This document shows positions 1 to 6,340 of a DNA stretch of 6,948 nt, piece by piece (position 1 is the stretch's first letter; each line of letters opens with the position of its first letter). The stretch covers positions 1-6,948 of the forward strand of contig CAVAUD010000105.1 of assembly GCA_963591565.1 (NCBI GenBank), read 5' to 3'. This DNA is from Paratractidigestivibacter sp963591565 (GTDB taxonomy: Bacteria > Actinomycetota > Coriobacteriia > Coriobacteriales > Atopobiaceae). A model generated the notes under the pieces. The model made no database searches. It saw only the letters and a list, made by a program, of their open reading frames with translations, and had not been told where the DNA came from. A program made the position numbers and the translations under genes.

Positions 1-30
1 CAGGCCGACGGCGCCGGAGCGGGCGACCGC

Positions 31-179
31 GTTGCGTAAATCAGGGTGATGGCAGTCGGGCGAACGGGCCTGTTGCGTAAATCGGGGTGATGGCAAGAAA
101 TCCCTGCCATCACCCCGTTATTCGCAACATTCGGGCCCTCCGGCAGGCCAATCGCTGCCATCACCCCGATTTCCGCAAC
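31..179. repeat. Nested array of four 24-bp REP-like repeats
   Basis: Four copies of one 24-bp unit, starting GTTGCG and ending CGGGGTGATGGCA, lie at 31-54 and 72-95 (plus orientation) and at 105-128 and 156-179 (minus orientation). The copies differ from each other at only one to a few positions, mainly in the middle AT-rich part. The inner pair can fold into a hairpin around the 9-base loop 96-104, and the outer pair can fold around it, giving a nested dyad. The array begins 32 bases beyond the rbsK stop codon, so the ribose transcript would run into it. It has no U-tract and is not a classical intrinsic terminator. By analogy with REP/BIME elements of other bacteria it may protect or end the mRNA; that role is inferred. 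Confidence 0.85.
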
Positions 180-211
180 ATCAGAGAGCATGGGCAACGC
201 GCCGGCGCCCG

Positions 212-1117
212 CTACTCCTCGAGCGCATCCAGCGCCGCGCCGACCTCTTCCAGGGTCGGGATGCTCGGCGCCGCGCCCGCGCGCGAGACGGCGATCGAGC
301 TCGCCTGCGCCGCCGTGAGCATGGAGCGCGCCACGTCCCCGACGCGCAGGTACTCGGCCAGGAAGAAACCCGTGAAGGTGTCCCCCGCCGCCGTGGTGTC
401 GACCACCGTCGTGGGAATGATGGGCTGCTCAAAGCGCTCGCCGCCGAACTGAGCGACCGCGCCCTCGGAACCGAGGGTAAGCACCACGTTCGCGTTCGGG
501 TAGCGCTCCGCAAACACGTCGAGGATCCGCGCCGGCTCCTTCTCGCCCGTGATCTGCTCGCCCTCAATTTCGTTTACGAAGAAGAGCCAGACGAGCCCGA
601 GATCGCACTCACCGATGCGCCCGTCGAACGGGCTCGGGTTGAGCACGACGCGCATGCCGCGGGCCGAGGCCGACTCGATGACCTGCGGCAGCATGCTGAC
701 CTCGTTCTGCAGCACGATAAGGTCGCCCTCGCCGTAGCCGTCGAGCGCCTCGTCGATGTACTCCTGCGTCACGGCGCGATTCGTCCCGCCAAAAAGGATG
801 ATCGAGTTCTGGCCGTGCTTGTCGACCTGGATGATGGCGTGGCCGCTTCGGCCCGCGTCCACACGCACCCGCGAGACATCGACGCCCGAGTCGCGGCAGA
901 TACCGAGAAGCGCGTCGCCGTCGGCGCCCACGATGCCCGCGTGCGCGACGTCCGCGCCGCCGCGGGCGAGCGCGATGGACTGGTTGAGCCCTTTGCCGCC
1001 GCAGTGCGTCTGGACTTCGCCGGCATCGATCGTCTCGCCGCCGGCGACGATGTGGTCGACCTGGTAAACGAAGTCGAGGTTAAGCGAGCCGAAGCTCAGG
1101 ACCTTGGCCTGTGACAT
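212..1117 (-). CDS. rbsK: Ribokinase
   Basis: A 301-residue PfkB-family sugar kinase that phosphorylates D-ribose with ATP to ribose 5-phosphate in the cytoplasm, the entry step into the pentose phosphate pathway. Visible family signatures are the N-terminal substrate motif GGKGLNQ (residues 40-46), QNE (137-139), NPSP (160-163), NE (182-183), LGSEG (215-219) and the C-terminal DTTAAGD (240-246), whose last Asp (D246) is the expected catalytic base next to the anion hole. Length is normal for ribokinase (about 300). The start is supported by a perfect AGGAGG Shine-Dalgarno (1123-1128) five bases upstream. It is the last gene of the operon, and its first 22 bases overlap the end of the extended rbsD frame, so coupled translation is possible. 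It ends with TAG. Other PfkB sugar kinases look similar, but the rbsD/rbsABC context makes ribose the best substrate call. Confidence 0.95.
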   Translation of the reverse strand: MSQAKVLSFGSLNLDFVYQVDHIVAGGETIDAGEVQTHCGGKGLNQSIALARGGADVAHAGIVGADGDALLGICRDSGVDVSRVRVDAGRSGHAIIQVDKHGQNSIILFGGTNRAVTQEYIDEALDGYGEGDLIVLQNEVSMLPQVIESASARGMRVVLNPSPFDGRIGECDLGLVWLFFVNEIEGEQITGEKEPARILDVFAERYPNANVVLTLGSEGAVAQFGGERFEQPIIPTTVVDTTAAGDTFTGFFLAEYLRVGDVARSMLTAAQASSIAVSRAGAAPSIPTLEEVGAALDALEE

Positions 1118-1650
1118 AAGAACCTCCTGAATAGCTCGATGCGAATACGCGAAAAAGTGGACAAAGGGACTATCCCTTTGTCCACTTTAGGGGAGGGGCG
1201 CCGTAAGGGAAGGGAGGAAGAGACGCCACCCAGGGAAGCGGCTTGGCGCTGGGCGGGAAACGCTACGCCTGCTCGCAGGATGACGTTGGGGTACGGCGTG
1301 AACTCGCCGGTACGAATGGCAAAGCGGCACCCCGCCGACATCTTCTTGAGCTCATCGTGGGGTAGCTCGTCCATCGTCGCGTCCGAGAAGGTCTCGGCAA
1401 GATACGCCTCGAGCTCAGGGTTCTTCTCATGAATCTCGGAGGCGACGGTGTAGTGCTCGACCACGGTGTCGGCGGCCACGGCATCGACGACCTGCTTGAA
1501 GGTCGGCACACCGCCCACAAGAACCAGGTCAACGACCTCCACGCCCGCGGGAATCGGCATCCCCGCGTCGCCGATCATGAACGTGTCCTTGTGCCCGAGC
1601 GCGGCGATGAGGCGCGAGAGCTGGGCGTTGAGGATTCCGGAACGCTTCAT
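1096..1650 (-). CDS. rbsD: D-ribose pyranase with an unusual 53-residue C-terminal extension
   Basis: RbsD interconverts the pyranose and furanose forms of D-ribose in the cytoplasm and so helps feed ribokinase. The first 131 residues match the family closely, opening MKRSGILN and closing TGEFTPYPNVILRAGVAF. The residues known from characterised RbsD proteins are all present: H20, D28, H98, K102, Y120 and N122. By recall, B. subtilis RbsD is also 131 residues and ends in the same Gly-Val-x-Phe. Here no stop follows F131 (codon 1258-1260). The frame continues for 53 mostly basic, Ser/Pro-rich residues through the palindrome at 1154-1188 and ends in TGA inside rbsK, giving 184 residues in all. 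The start at 1650 has an AGGAG site (1656-1660) five bases upstream and lies 2 bases after the rbsC stop. The open frame upstream of 1650 is the rbsC shadow. Confidence 0.9.
   Translation of the reverse strand: MKRSGILNAQLSRLIAALGHKDTFMIGDAGMPIPAGVEVVDLVLVGGVPTFKQVVDAVAADTVVEHYTVASEIHEKNPELEAYLAETFSDATMDELPHDELKKMSAGCRFAIRTGEFTPYPNVILRAGVAFPAQRQAASLGGVSSSLPLRRPSPKVDKGIVPLSTFSRIRIELFRRFLCHRPRS
1122..1128 (-). promoter_or_regulatory. Strong ribosome binding site of rbsK
   Basis: The minus strand reads AGGAGGT four bases before the rbsK ATG, a full match to the anti-Shine-Dalgarno core. It sits inside the 3' end of the extended rbsD frame and just downstream of the palindrome at 1154-1188. It gives rbsK its own strong entry site even if rbsD translation is altered. 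Confidence 0.75.
1152..1188 (-). repeat. Perfect 35-bp palindrome with terminator-like U-tract
   Basis: The arms AAAGTGGACAAAGGGA (1154-1169) and its exact reverse complement (1173-1188) flank a 3-base loop, so all 16 base pairs match. In the minus-strand transcript the hairpin ends in a run of five U (1156-1152), the first three belonging to the stem, so it looks like an intrinsic terminator or attenuator before rbsK. From memory, similar GTGGACAAAGGGA palindromes are scattered in Coriobacteriia genomes, which would make this a mobile REP-like repeat rather than a gene-specific signal; this was not searched. It lies inside the rbsD reading frame, in the part that extends past the conserved protein. 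Confidence 0.8.
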
Positions 1651-1652
1651 TG

Positions 1653-2735
1653 CTACTCCTTCGACGCCGACGCGGGAGCGGGTTCGGACTTTGCGGGCGC
1701 GGCGGGAGCCTTGGCCTGCAGGGCGATCTTTGCCTGGAGGCGGCGCTGGGCGACGTCGATGACAACCGCGAGGACAACGACCACGCCGCGGATGACCATC
1801 TGCCAGAACTCGGAAACGCCGCACATGACCATGCCGTCATTGATGACGCCGATGATGAAAGCGCCGAGAACCGTGCCGGAGATGGTACCGATGCCGCCGG
1901 ACATCGAGGTACCGCCGAGGACGGTCGCCGCGATGGCGTTCATCTCCCAGGACTCGCCGGTGGCCGGGTGAGCAGCCATGAGCTGCGAGGTGGTGATCAC
2001 GCCGACGATGGCGGCGCAGGCGCCGGAGATGACGTAGACGAGGATGGTGTCCTTATCGACCTTGACACCGGAGAACTTGGCGGCCTTGGCGTTGCCGCCG
2101 ATGGCCAGGGTATGCCAGCCGAAGGAAGTCTTGGAGAGGACGAAGCCGGCGATGACGGCGATGACGATGAAGATGATCAGGCCGTTGGGGACGCCGAAGG
2201 TGGTGGAGCCGAAGAACTCAAAACCCGTGTTGCCGAGGGCCTCGTTGCCCGTGAGGGACGAGTAGGTGGCGCCGTTGGAACGCAGGTTGGCGAAGCCGCG
2301 CAGCACGTACATGGTGCCAAGCGTGGTGATGAATGCCGGGACCTTGAGCTTGGTGATGATCAGGCCGTTGATGGCGCCGATAAGCGCGCCGAGAACGAGC
2401 GCGATGACGAAGATGGCAGGCACACTGAAGTAGAGCGTCACACCAAGGGGCTCGATGGTGAGGCCCTCCTGCAGCAGGCCGCCGACGATCATGCCGGCGA
2501 AGCCCACCACGGCGCCGACAGACAGGTCGATGCCGCTCGTGATGATGACGTAGGTCATACCCACGGCGAGGATGCCGTAAAGCGCGACGTGCTTGCCGAT
2601 GAGCAGCATCGTGGAGACCGACAGGAAGTTCGGCGCAGCGATGCTAAAGAAAATGAACAGGGCCAGCAGCACGATGAGGGTGCGCCCCTTGAGCAGGAGC
2701 ATTACGAGATCGTTGTTGGACTTCTTCTCGCCCAT
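1653..2735 (-). CDS. rbsC: Ribose ABC transporter permease RbsC
   Basis: A 360-residue inner-membrane permease of the BPD_transp_2 family that forms the sugar channel, probably as a dimer, with RbsA. Hydrophobic segments run from about residue 18 to 328, consistent with 8-10 membrane helices. Family motifs are GIDLSVG (68-74), the coupling-helix region GGNAKAAKFSG (213-223), which contacts the ATPase, and AIAATVLGGTSMSGG (268-282). By recall E. coli RbsC is 321 residues; part of the excess here is a hydrophilic Ala/Pro/Lys/Ser-rich tail (about 331-360) after the last helix, probably cytoplasmic and disordered. The start has AAAGGAG eight bases upstream. It follows rbsA by 33 bases and precedes rbsD by 2 bases, so rbsC and rbsD are probably translationally coupled. 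The stop is TAG. Family assignment is secure; ribose specificity comes from the operon. Confidence 0.95.
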   Translation of the reverse strand: MGEKKSNNDLVMLLLKGRTLIVLLALFIFFSIAAPNFLSVSTMLLIGKHVALYGILAVGMTYVIITSGIDLSVGAVVGFAGMIVGGLLQEGLTIEPLGVTLYFSVPAIFVIALVLGALIGAINGLIITKLKVPAFITTLGTMYVLRGFANLRSNGATYSSLTGNEALGNTGFEFFGSTTFGVPNGLIIFIVIAVIAGFVLSKTSFGWHTLAIGGNAKAAKFSGVKVDKDTILVYVISGACAAIVGVITTSQLMAAHPATGESWEMNAIAATVLGGTSMSGGIGTISGTVLGAFIIGVINDGMVMCGVSEFWQMVIRGVVVVLAVVIDVAQRRLQAKIALQAKAPAAPAKSEPAPASASKE

Positions 2736-2768
2736 GCTGGATTCTCCTTTCGAAGGTTGGGACGGGTC

Positions 2769-4313
2769 CTACGCCTCGGCGTGGTGGCCCTTGTAGGAAG
2801 CGAGCACAAGGTCGTCGTCGGAGACCTTGCGGCTGTCGAACTCGGCGGTGAGCTTGCCGTTCGAGAGGACGAGCACGCGGTTGGTCACCGAGATGATCTC
2901 CTCGAGCTCGGAAGAAACGAGCACGATGGCCAGGCCGCGCGACGCGTACTGGTGGATGATCTCGAAGACCTCGGTCTTTGCGCTGATGTCGATGCCGCGG
3001 GACGGCTCGTCCAGCAGCAGCACCTTCGGGTCCGTGAGGATGCATTTGCCGATGACGACCTTCTGCTGGTTGCCGCCTGACAGCGAGAGGATCGGGAGCT
3101 TCTTGTCGGCGACCTTGATGTGAATGTCGTCGATCTGAGAGCCGGCCGCCTCGTCGAGTTTGCCTTGCGCGATCACGGGGCCATTCGTGTACTTCTTGAG
3201 GTTGGAGATAACCAGGTTGCGCTCGATATCCATGGTCTGGATGAGACCCTCGCCCTGGCGGTCCTCCGGCACGATGGCGAAGCCGCGGTCGATCTGCTCG
3301 GCGATGCTCTTGGGCACGATCTTCTCACCGTAGAGCTCGATGTCGCCCGTCGACTCAGGATGTAGGCCCATCAGGCACTCGAGCATCTCGGTGCGCCCAG
3401 CGCCGAGAAGGCCGTAAACGCCCAGCACCTCGCCTGCTTTGAGCTCAAAGCTCACGTGGTCAACCAGGTAGCCGCCGCCCGGCTTGGGCAGGCACAGGTC
3501 GCGCACCTTGAGGACAGTCTGCTGCTTGGACCAGTCGACCTCGCGGTTGAAGACGGGGTACTTCTTGTCCTCGCCCACCATCTGCTCGACAATCCAGCTC
3601 ACGTCAACATCCTTGACGTCGGCATCGGAGATAAAGCGGCCGTCGCGGAAGATGGTGACGTGGTCGCCGATCTCCATGATCTCCTCGAGGCGGTGGGAGA
3701 TATAGACGATGGAGACGCCCTGGTCGGTGAGCTCATGAATCAGTTTGAAGAGCAGGTTGACCTCGTTTTTGTCGAGCGAGGAGGTCGGCTCGTCCATGAT
3801 GAGAAGCTTGAGGTTGTCGGCCTGGACCAAGTTGCGCGCGATCTCGATGATCTGCTGCTGGCCGATGCGCAAGTCGCCAACGAGCGTGCTCGGGTCGATG
3901 GGGTTCTCGAGGCGCGCAAGGACCTGCTTGGTGCGCTCGATGTGCTCCTTATTGTCCACGACGCCGCCCTTGAGCTGCTCGCGGCCCATGAACATGTTCT
4001 GGTAGACGGTGAGGTTCGGGAAGAGGTTCAGCTCCTGGAAGATGATACAGACGCCCTCGGCGCGGGCGGCGTCGATGTCCTTGAAGCTGACCTCGCGACC
4101 CTCCATGTAGATCTTGCCGTTCGAGGGCTGCTCGACGCCGGCAAGGATCTTCATAAGGGTGGACTTGCCGGCGCCGTTCTCGCCGATAAGAACGTTTACC
4201 TTCCCGCGCAGGACGTCGAAGGAGACGTCATCGAGTGCCTTGGTGCCGGGATAGATCTTGTCGATGTGGTCCGCGTGGATGAGGACGGAGTCGTCCATCT
4301 CGAAATCTGCCAT
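2769..4313 (-). CDS. rbsA: Ribose ABC transporter ATP-binding protein RbsA
   Basis: A 514-residue protein with two fused ATPase domains that powers sugar import on the cytoplasmic face of RbsC. Domain 1 has Walker A GENGAGKST (44-52), Q-loop Q93, signature LRIGQQQ (148-154), Walker B LLIMDE (170-175) and switch His H207. Domain 2 has a degenerate Walker A, GLLGAGRTE (301-309), lacking the usual Lys; signature LSGGNQQK (411-418); Walker B VLLLDEP (431-437); and Ser (SSE, 468-470) in place of the switch His. One competent and one degenerate site is typical of RbsA/MglA/XylG-type proteins, so this is not damage. Length is normal. The start has GGAGGG eight bases upstream and lies 15 bases after the DUF2291 stop. 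The stop is TAG. Sequence alone does not separate ribose from other pentose or hexose importers; rbsD and rbsK decide the call. Confidence 0.95.
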   Translation of the reverse strand: MADFEMDDSVLIHADHIDKIYPGTKALDDVSFDVLRGKVNVLIGENGAGKSTLMKILAGVEQPSNGKIYMEGREVSFKDIDAARAEGVCIIFQELNLFPNLTVYQNMFMGREQLKGGVVDNKEHIERTKQVLARLENPIDPSTLVGDLRIGQQQIIEIARNLVQADNLKLLIMDEPTSSLDKNEVNLLFKLIHELTDQGVSIVYISHRLEEIMEIGDHVTIFRDGRFISDADVKDVDVSWIVEQMVGEDKKYPVFNREVDWSKQQTVLKVRDLCLPKPGGGYLVDHVSFELKAGEVLGVYGLLGAGRTEMLECLMGLHPESTGDIELYGEKIVPKSIAEQIDRGFAIVPEDRQGEGLIQTMDIERNLVISNLKKYTNGPVIAQGKLDEAAGSQIDDIHIKVADKKLPILSLSGGNQQKVVIGKCILTDPKVLLLDEPSRGIDISAKTEVFEIIHQYASRGLAIVLVSSELEEIISVTNRVLVLSNGKLTAEFDSRKVSDDDLVLASYKGHHAEA

Positions 4314-4328
4314 ACAGATCGCCCTCCC

Positions 4329-4973
4329 CTACGAGAGCTCGAGCTGGACCGGGGTGATGGTGACGGTGTCGCCCGAGAAGGTGCCGGTAAAGGTGATCTT
4401 CTTGCCAGCGGCGGACGCCGTGTCGAGGTCGGCGACGACGCTCGAGGCGACCTTCGCGTTAATGGACGAGGAGATCTCGGCCCACTCGACCTGGTTGGTG
4501 AAGTCCTGCGCGCTGAGGAAGCTCAGCGAGTCGCGGATCGTCGTGCCCTTGTAGACAGGGCCGACCTGGATGGAGATCTCGGCGTCGCCGGAGTAGCCTT
4601 CGAGCGTGACGATAAGCGCGCCGTTGTTGCCGTCCTTGACGGAGGCGACGGTACCCGTGCCCTTGACGGCGAAGCACTTCTTGCTGCTGCCGACGGCGTA
4701 CTTGTCCGCGACGGAGGAAGGCTTGCCCTCAGACTCGGTGAGGAGCGTGGCCAGGTCGGTCGCCTCGCCCGTTATCTCGGGGACAATCTGAGAGTCCCAC
4801 ATCTCGTCGACGGAGCTCGCCGCATCGAACGTGGTCTGCCCGGTGATGGCAGCTTCCTCGCCGATCTTTACGACCTTGACGCAGCCGGTCGTGGCGAGAG
4901 CGCCAGCGCCCAGGATCGCGACGAGCGAAACGGCCGCTGCGGAGCGAATAAGCTGCTTGCTGCTCTTGATCAT
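4329..4973 (-). CDS. DUF2291-type lipoprotein of the ribose transporter operon
   Basis: A 214-residue predicted lipoprotein. A short basic N-terminus and a hydrophobic stretch (about 8-29) end in ATTGC, with C31 as the probable lipidated Cys; Thr at -3 is less usual than Leu, so the lipobox is slightly off consensus. The mature protein opens CVKVVKIGEEA and is predicted extracytoplasmic, with a middle segment of probable beta-strands (about 98-146) and a beta-rich C-terminus (about 190-214). I recognise it as DUF2291 (PF10054), from the CVKVVKIG start, the size and its place beside sugar ABC transporter genes; no function is established that I know of. It lies between rbsB and rbsA, 105 bases after rbsB and 15 before rbsA, with a GGGGAG site six bases before the start. 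A role in anchoring or assisting RbsB or the permease is inferred from position only. The stop is TAG. Confidence 0.8.
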   Translation of the reverse strand: MIKSSKQLIRSAAAVSLVAILGAGALATTGCVKVVKIGEEAAITGQTTFDAASSVDEMWDSQIVPEITGEATDLATLLTESEGKPSSVADKYAVGSSKKCFAVKGTGTVASVKDGNNGALIVTLEGYSGDAEISIQVGPVYKGTTIRDSLSFLSAQDFTNQVEWAEISSSINAKVASSVVADLDTASAAGKKITFTGTFSGDTVTITPVQLELS

Positions 4974-5001
4974 GCGTATCTCCCCTCGGTATGGGTCGAT
5001 G

Positions 5002-5039
5002 GCGAAGGCCGCCCGTAGTCGCCTAGGGGCGGCCTTCGC
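5002..5039 (-). other. Intercistronic hairpin after rbsB
   Basis: A perfect 13-bp GC-rich stem, GCGAAGGCCGCCC (5002-5014) with its complement at 5027-5039, and a 12-base loop, lies 39 bases past the rbsB stop. In the transcript direction no U-run follows, so it is not a standard terminator. In many transporter operons such hairpins block 3' exonucleases and keep binding-protein mRNA more abundant than the membrane-component mRNA. That function is inferred here from position and structure. Confidence 0.7.
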
Positions 5040-5078
5040 GAAGTTGCAAAGACGTGATGCCCTGGTGGGCGGCGAGGG

Positions 5079-6101
5079 CTACTCGGTGAAGGTGAAGTTG
5101 CTCATCTTGTCAACGTTGGCGGAGGTGACGATGGCGCAATCGATGAGCTGCTTCTCGTCTTCGCCGGTCGAGCCGTTCTTGAGGTAGGCGTCGAGCTGCT
5201 CGGCCGCGGTCTGGGCGATGAGGAAGAAGGGCTGCATGGCGGTGCCGACCATCTTGCCGGCCTTGATCTGGGCCGCCGCCTCGTCGGAGCCGTCGACGCC
5301 GATGATCTTGATGTCCTTGCCCTCGCACGCGGCGATGGCGCCCATGGCCATGGTGTCGTTGCCGCAGATGATGCCCTTGAGGTTGGGGTTGGACTGCAGG
5401 ATGGTCTCGGTCTTCTCGAAGGCCTCGGTCTGCTCCCAGTTGGCGACCTGGGTGTCGACGAGCTTGAGGTCGGGGTACTGGTCGATGATCTCGTGGAAGG
5501 CGCTGGAGCGGACGCCGGCGTTGGTGTCGGACTCCTTGCCCTTGAGCTCGGCGTACTCGCCGGCCTCGCCCATGGCGGTCACGAACTCCTCGGCGATTCC
5601 CTGGGCGCCCTGGTAGTTGTTGGCGACGATCTGGGCGATGGCGATGCCGGTCTCGTTGATCTCGCGGTCGATGAGGACGGTCGGGATGTTGGCGTCGTAG
5701 GCCTTCTTGACCGGGGTGACGGTGGCGTCAGCGCCGGCGTTGTCGCAGATGATGCCGGCGGCCTTATCGGCGATGGCGTTGTCGAAGAGCTCAGACTGCT
5801 TGTTCACGTCGTCATCGTGAGAGACGCACTTGACCTCGTAGCCGAGCTCCTTGACCTTGGCGGCCGCGGCGTCGGCCTCGCACTTGAAGGCCGGGTTGGA
5901 GACGGACGGGGTAATGACGTAGACGAGGTTGGAGCCGCCGCCGGTGAGAACCTTGGCCTCGGAGGTGCCGGAGCTGACGTCCGAGGACGAGGAGCTCGAG
6001 GAGCTGTCGGAGCCGGAGGCGGAGCTGCAGCCCGCGAGGACGGCGCCAGCGGCGACGGTCCCGGCCATACCGACGAACGAACGGCGAGAAATGTTGGACA
6101 T
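5079..6101 (-). CDS. rbsB: Ribose-binding lipoprotein RbsB, probable Tat substrate
   Basis: A 340-residue sugar-binding protein (Peripla_BP_4 fold) that captures ribose outside the membrane and delivers it to RbsC. The N-terminus has a twin-arginine motif, SRRSFVG (5-11), a hydrophobic stretch and lipobox LAGC with C25, so export by Tat and lipid anchoring are predicted. A serine-rich linker (26-49, with eight serines at 33-40) leads to the binding domain. By hand alignment, the ribose contacts of E. coli RbsB correspond to N69, F72, D145, R146, R198, W222 (Phe in E. coli), N248, D270 and Q290; E. coli F15 is replaced by A71. This supports ribose or a close pentose. The start has AAAGGA (6109-6114) seven bases upstream. 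It is the first gene of the operon, unlike the classic order with rbsB after rbsC, and a hairpin follows it. The stop is TAG. Confidence 0.93.
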   Translation of the reverse strand: MSNISRRSFVGMAGTVAAGAVLAGCSSASGSDSSSSSSSSDVSSGTSEAKVLTGGGSNLVYVITPSVSNPAFKCEADAAAAKVKELGYEVKCVSHDDDVNKQSELFDNAIADKAAGIICDNAGADATVTPVKKAYDANIPTVLIDREINETGIAIAQIVANNYQGAQGIAEEFVTAMGEAGEYAELKGKESDTNAGVRSSAFHEIIDQYPDLKLVDTQVANWEQTEAFEKTETILQSNPNLKGIICGNDTMAMGAIAACEGKDIKIIGVDGSDEAAAQIKAGKMVGTAMQPFFLIAQTAAEQLDAYLKNGSTGEDEKQLIDCAIVTSANVDKMSNFTFTE

Positions 6102-6223
6102 GATGGGTTCCTTTCCCCTTCTTGCTGCGCAATTTCGACGCAGCTATCCCTAACTCCCTCGTGTGGCTTCTTTACACGTCGAGGAGTACCTTCCAAATAA
6201 ATTGTTTTTGCGAATCCCCCAAA

Positions 6224-6244
6224 GAGTCGGCCCCTAACCGACTC
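6224..6244 (-). promoter_or_regulatory. Inverted repeat in the rbsB leader
   Basis: GAGTCGG (6224-6230) and CCGACTC (6238-6244) form a perfect 7-bp dyad around a 7-base centre, 123-143 bases before the rbsB start. It may be an operator for an unseen regulator, or a leader RNA hairpin, since UUU follows it in the minus transcript. The stem is too short and the U-run too weak for a confident terminator call. Confidence 0.45.
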
Positions 6245-6303
6245 GCATGATCTTGTTGACCACAATCTATACGCTGGGACTTTGAAATGCTTCAGACACA
6301 AAA

Positions 6304-6340
6304 TTTAGTAGCGCGTTTAGTGGTATTAATTTAGTTTAGC
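6304..6340 (-). repeat. AT-rich island with four CTAAA motifs
   Basis: On the minus strand the five-base motif CTAAA occurs four times, three of them as ACTAAA, at plus-strand 6335-6339, 6330-6334, 6316-6320 and 6304-6308. Start-to-start spacings are 5, 14 and 12 bases. The stretch stands out as AT-rich against the GC-rich surroundings and lies about 200-240 bases upstream of rbsB. It may be a regulator or UP-element-like binding region; no known site was recognised. Confidence 0.4.

Noticed and set aside
31..179. CRISPR array or integron attC site
   Set aside because: The repeats alternate in orientation, spacers are unequal (17, 9 and 27 bases), there are no cas or integrase genes, and the ends do not fit the attC core.
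1651..1824. Longer rbsD start upstream of 1650
   Set aside because: The extra 58 codons overlap rbsC out of frame and are Arg/Pro-rich. The start at 1650 gives the exact family N-terminus and has a good ribosome binding site.
1650..3080. 476-codon plus-strand open frame opposite rbsC and rbsA
   Set aside because: Its product is rich in Asp, Gly, Ala and Glu, with no domain, and it lies wholly opposite well-supported genes. It is a codon-bias shadow of GC-rich minus-strand genes.
2769..4313. Missing Walker A Lys in the second RbsA domain read as gene damage
   Set aside because: A degenerate second site is normal in RbsA-type double ATPases, and the rest of the protein is complete.
3456..5018. 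520-codon plus-strand open frame opposite rbsA and the DUF2291 gene
   Set aside because: Same cause: it mirrors conserved minus-strand codons, is Leu/Val/Asp/Ala-rich without motifs, and spans two genes and their intergenic gap.
5493..6200. 235-codon plus-strand frame opposite rbsB
   Set aside because: Low-complexity Gly/Val/Asp/Ala sequence antisense to rbsB, with no recognisable family.
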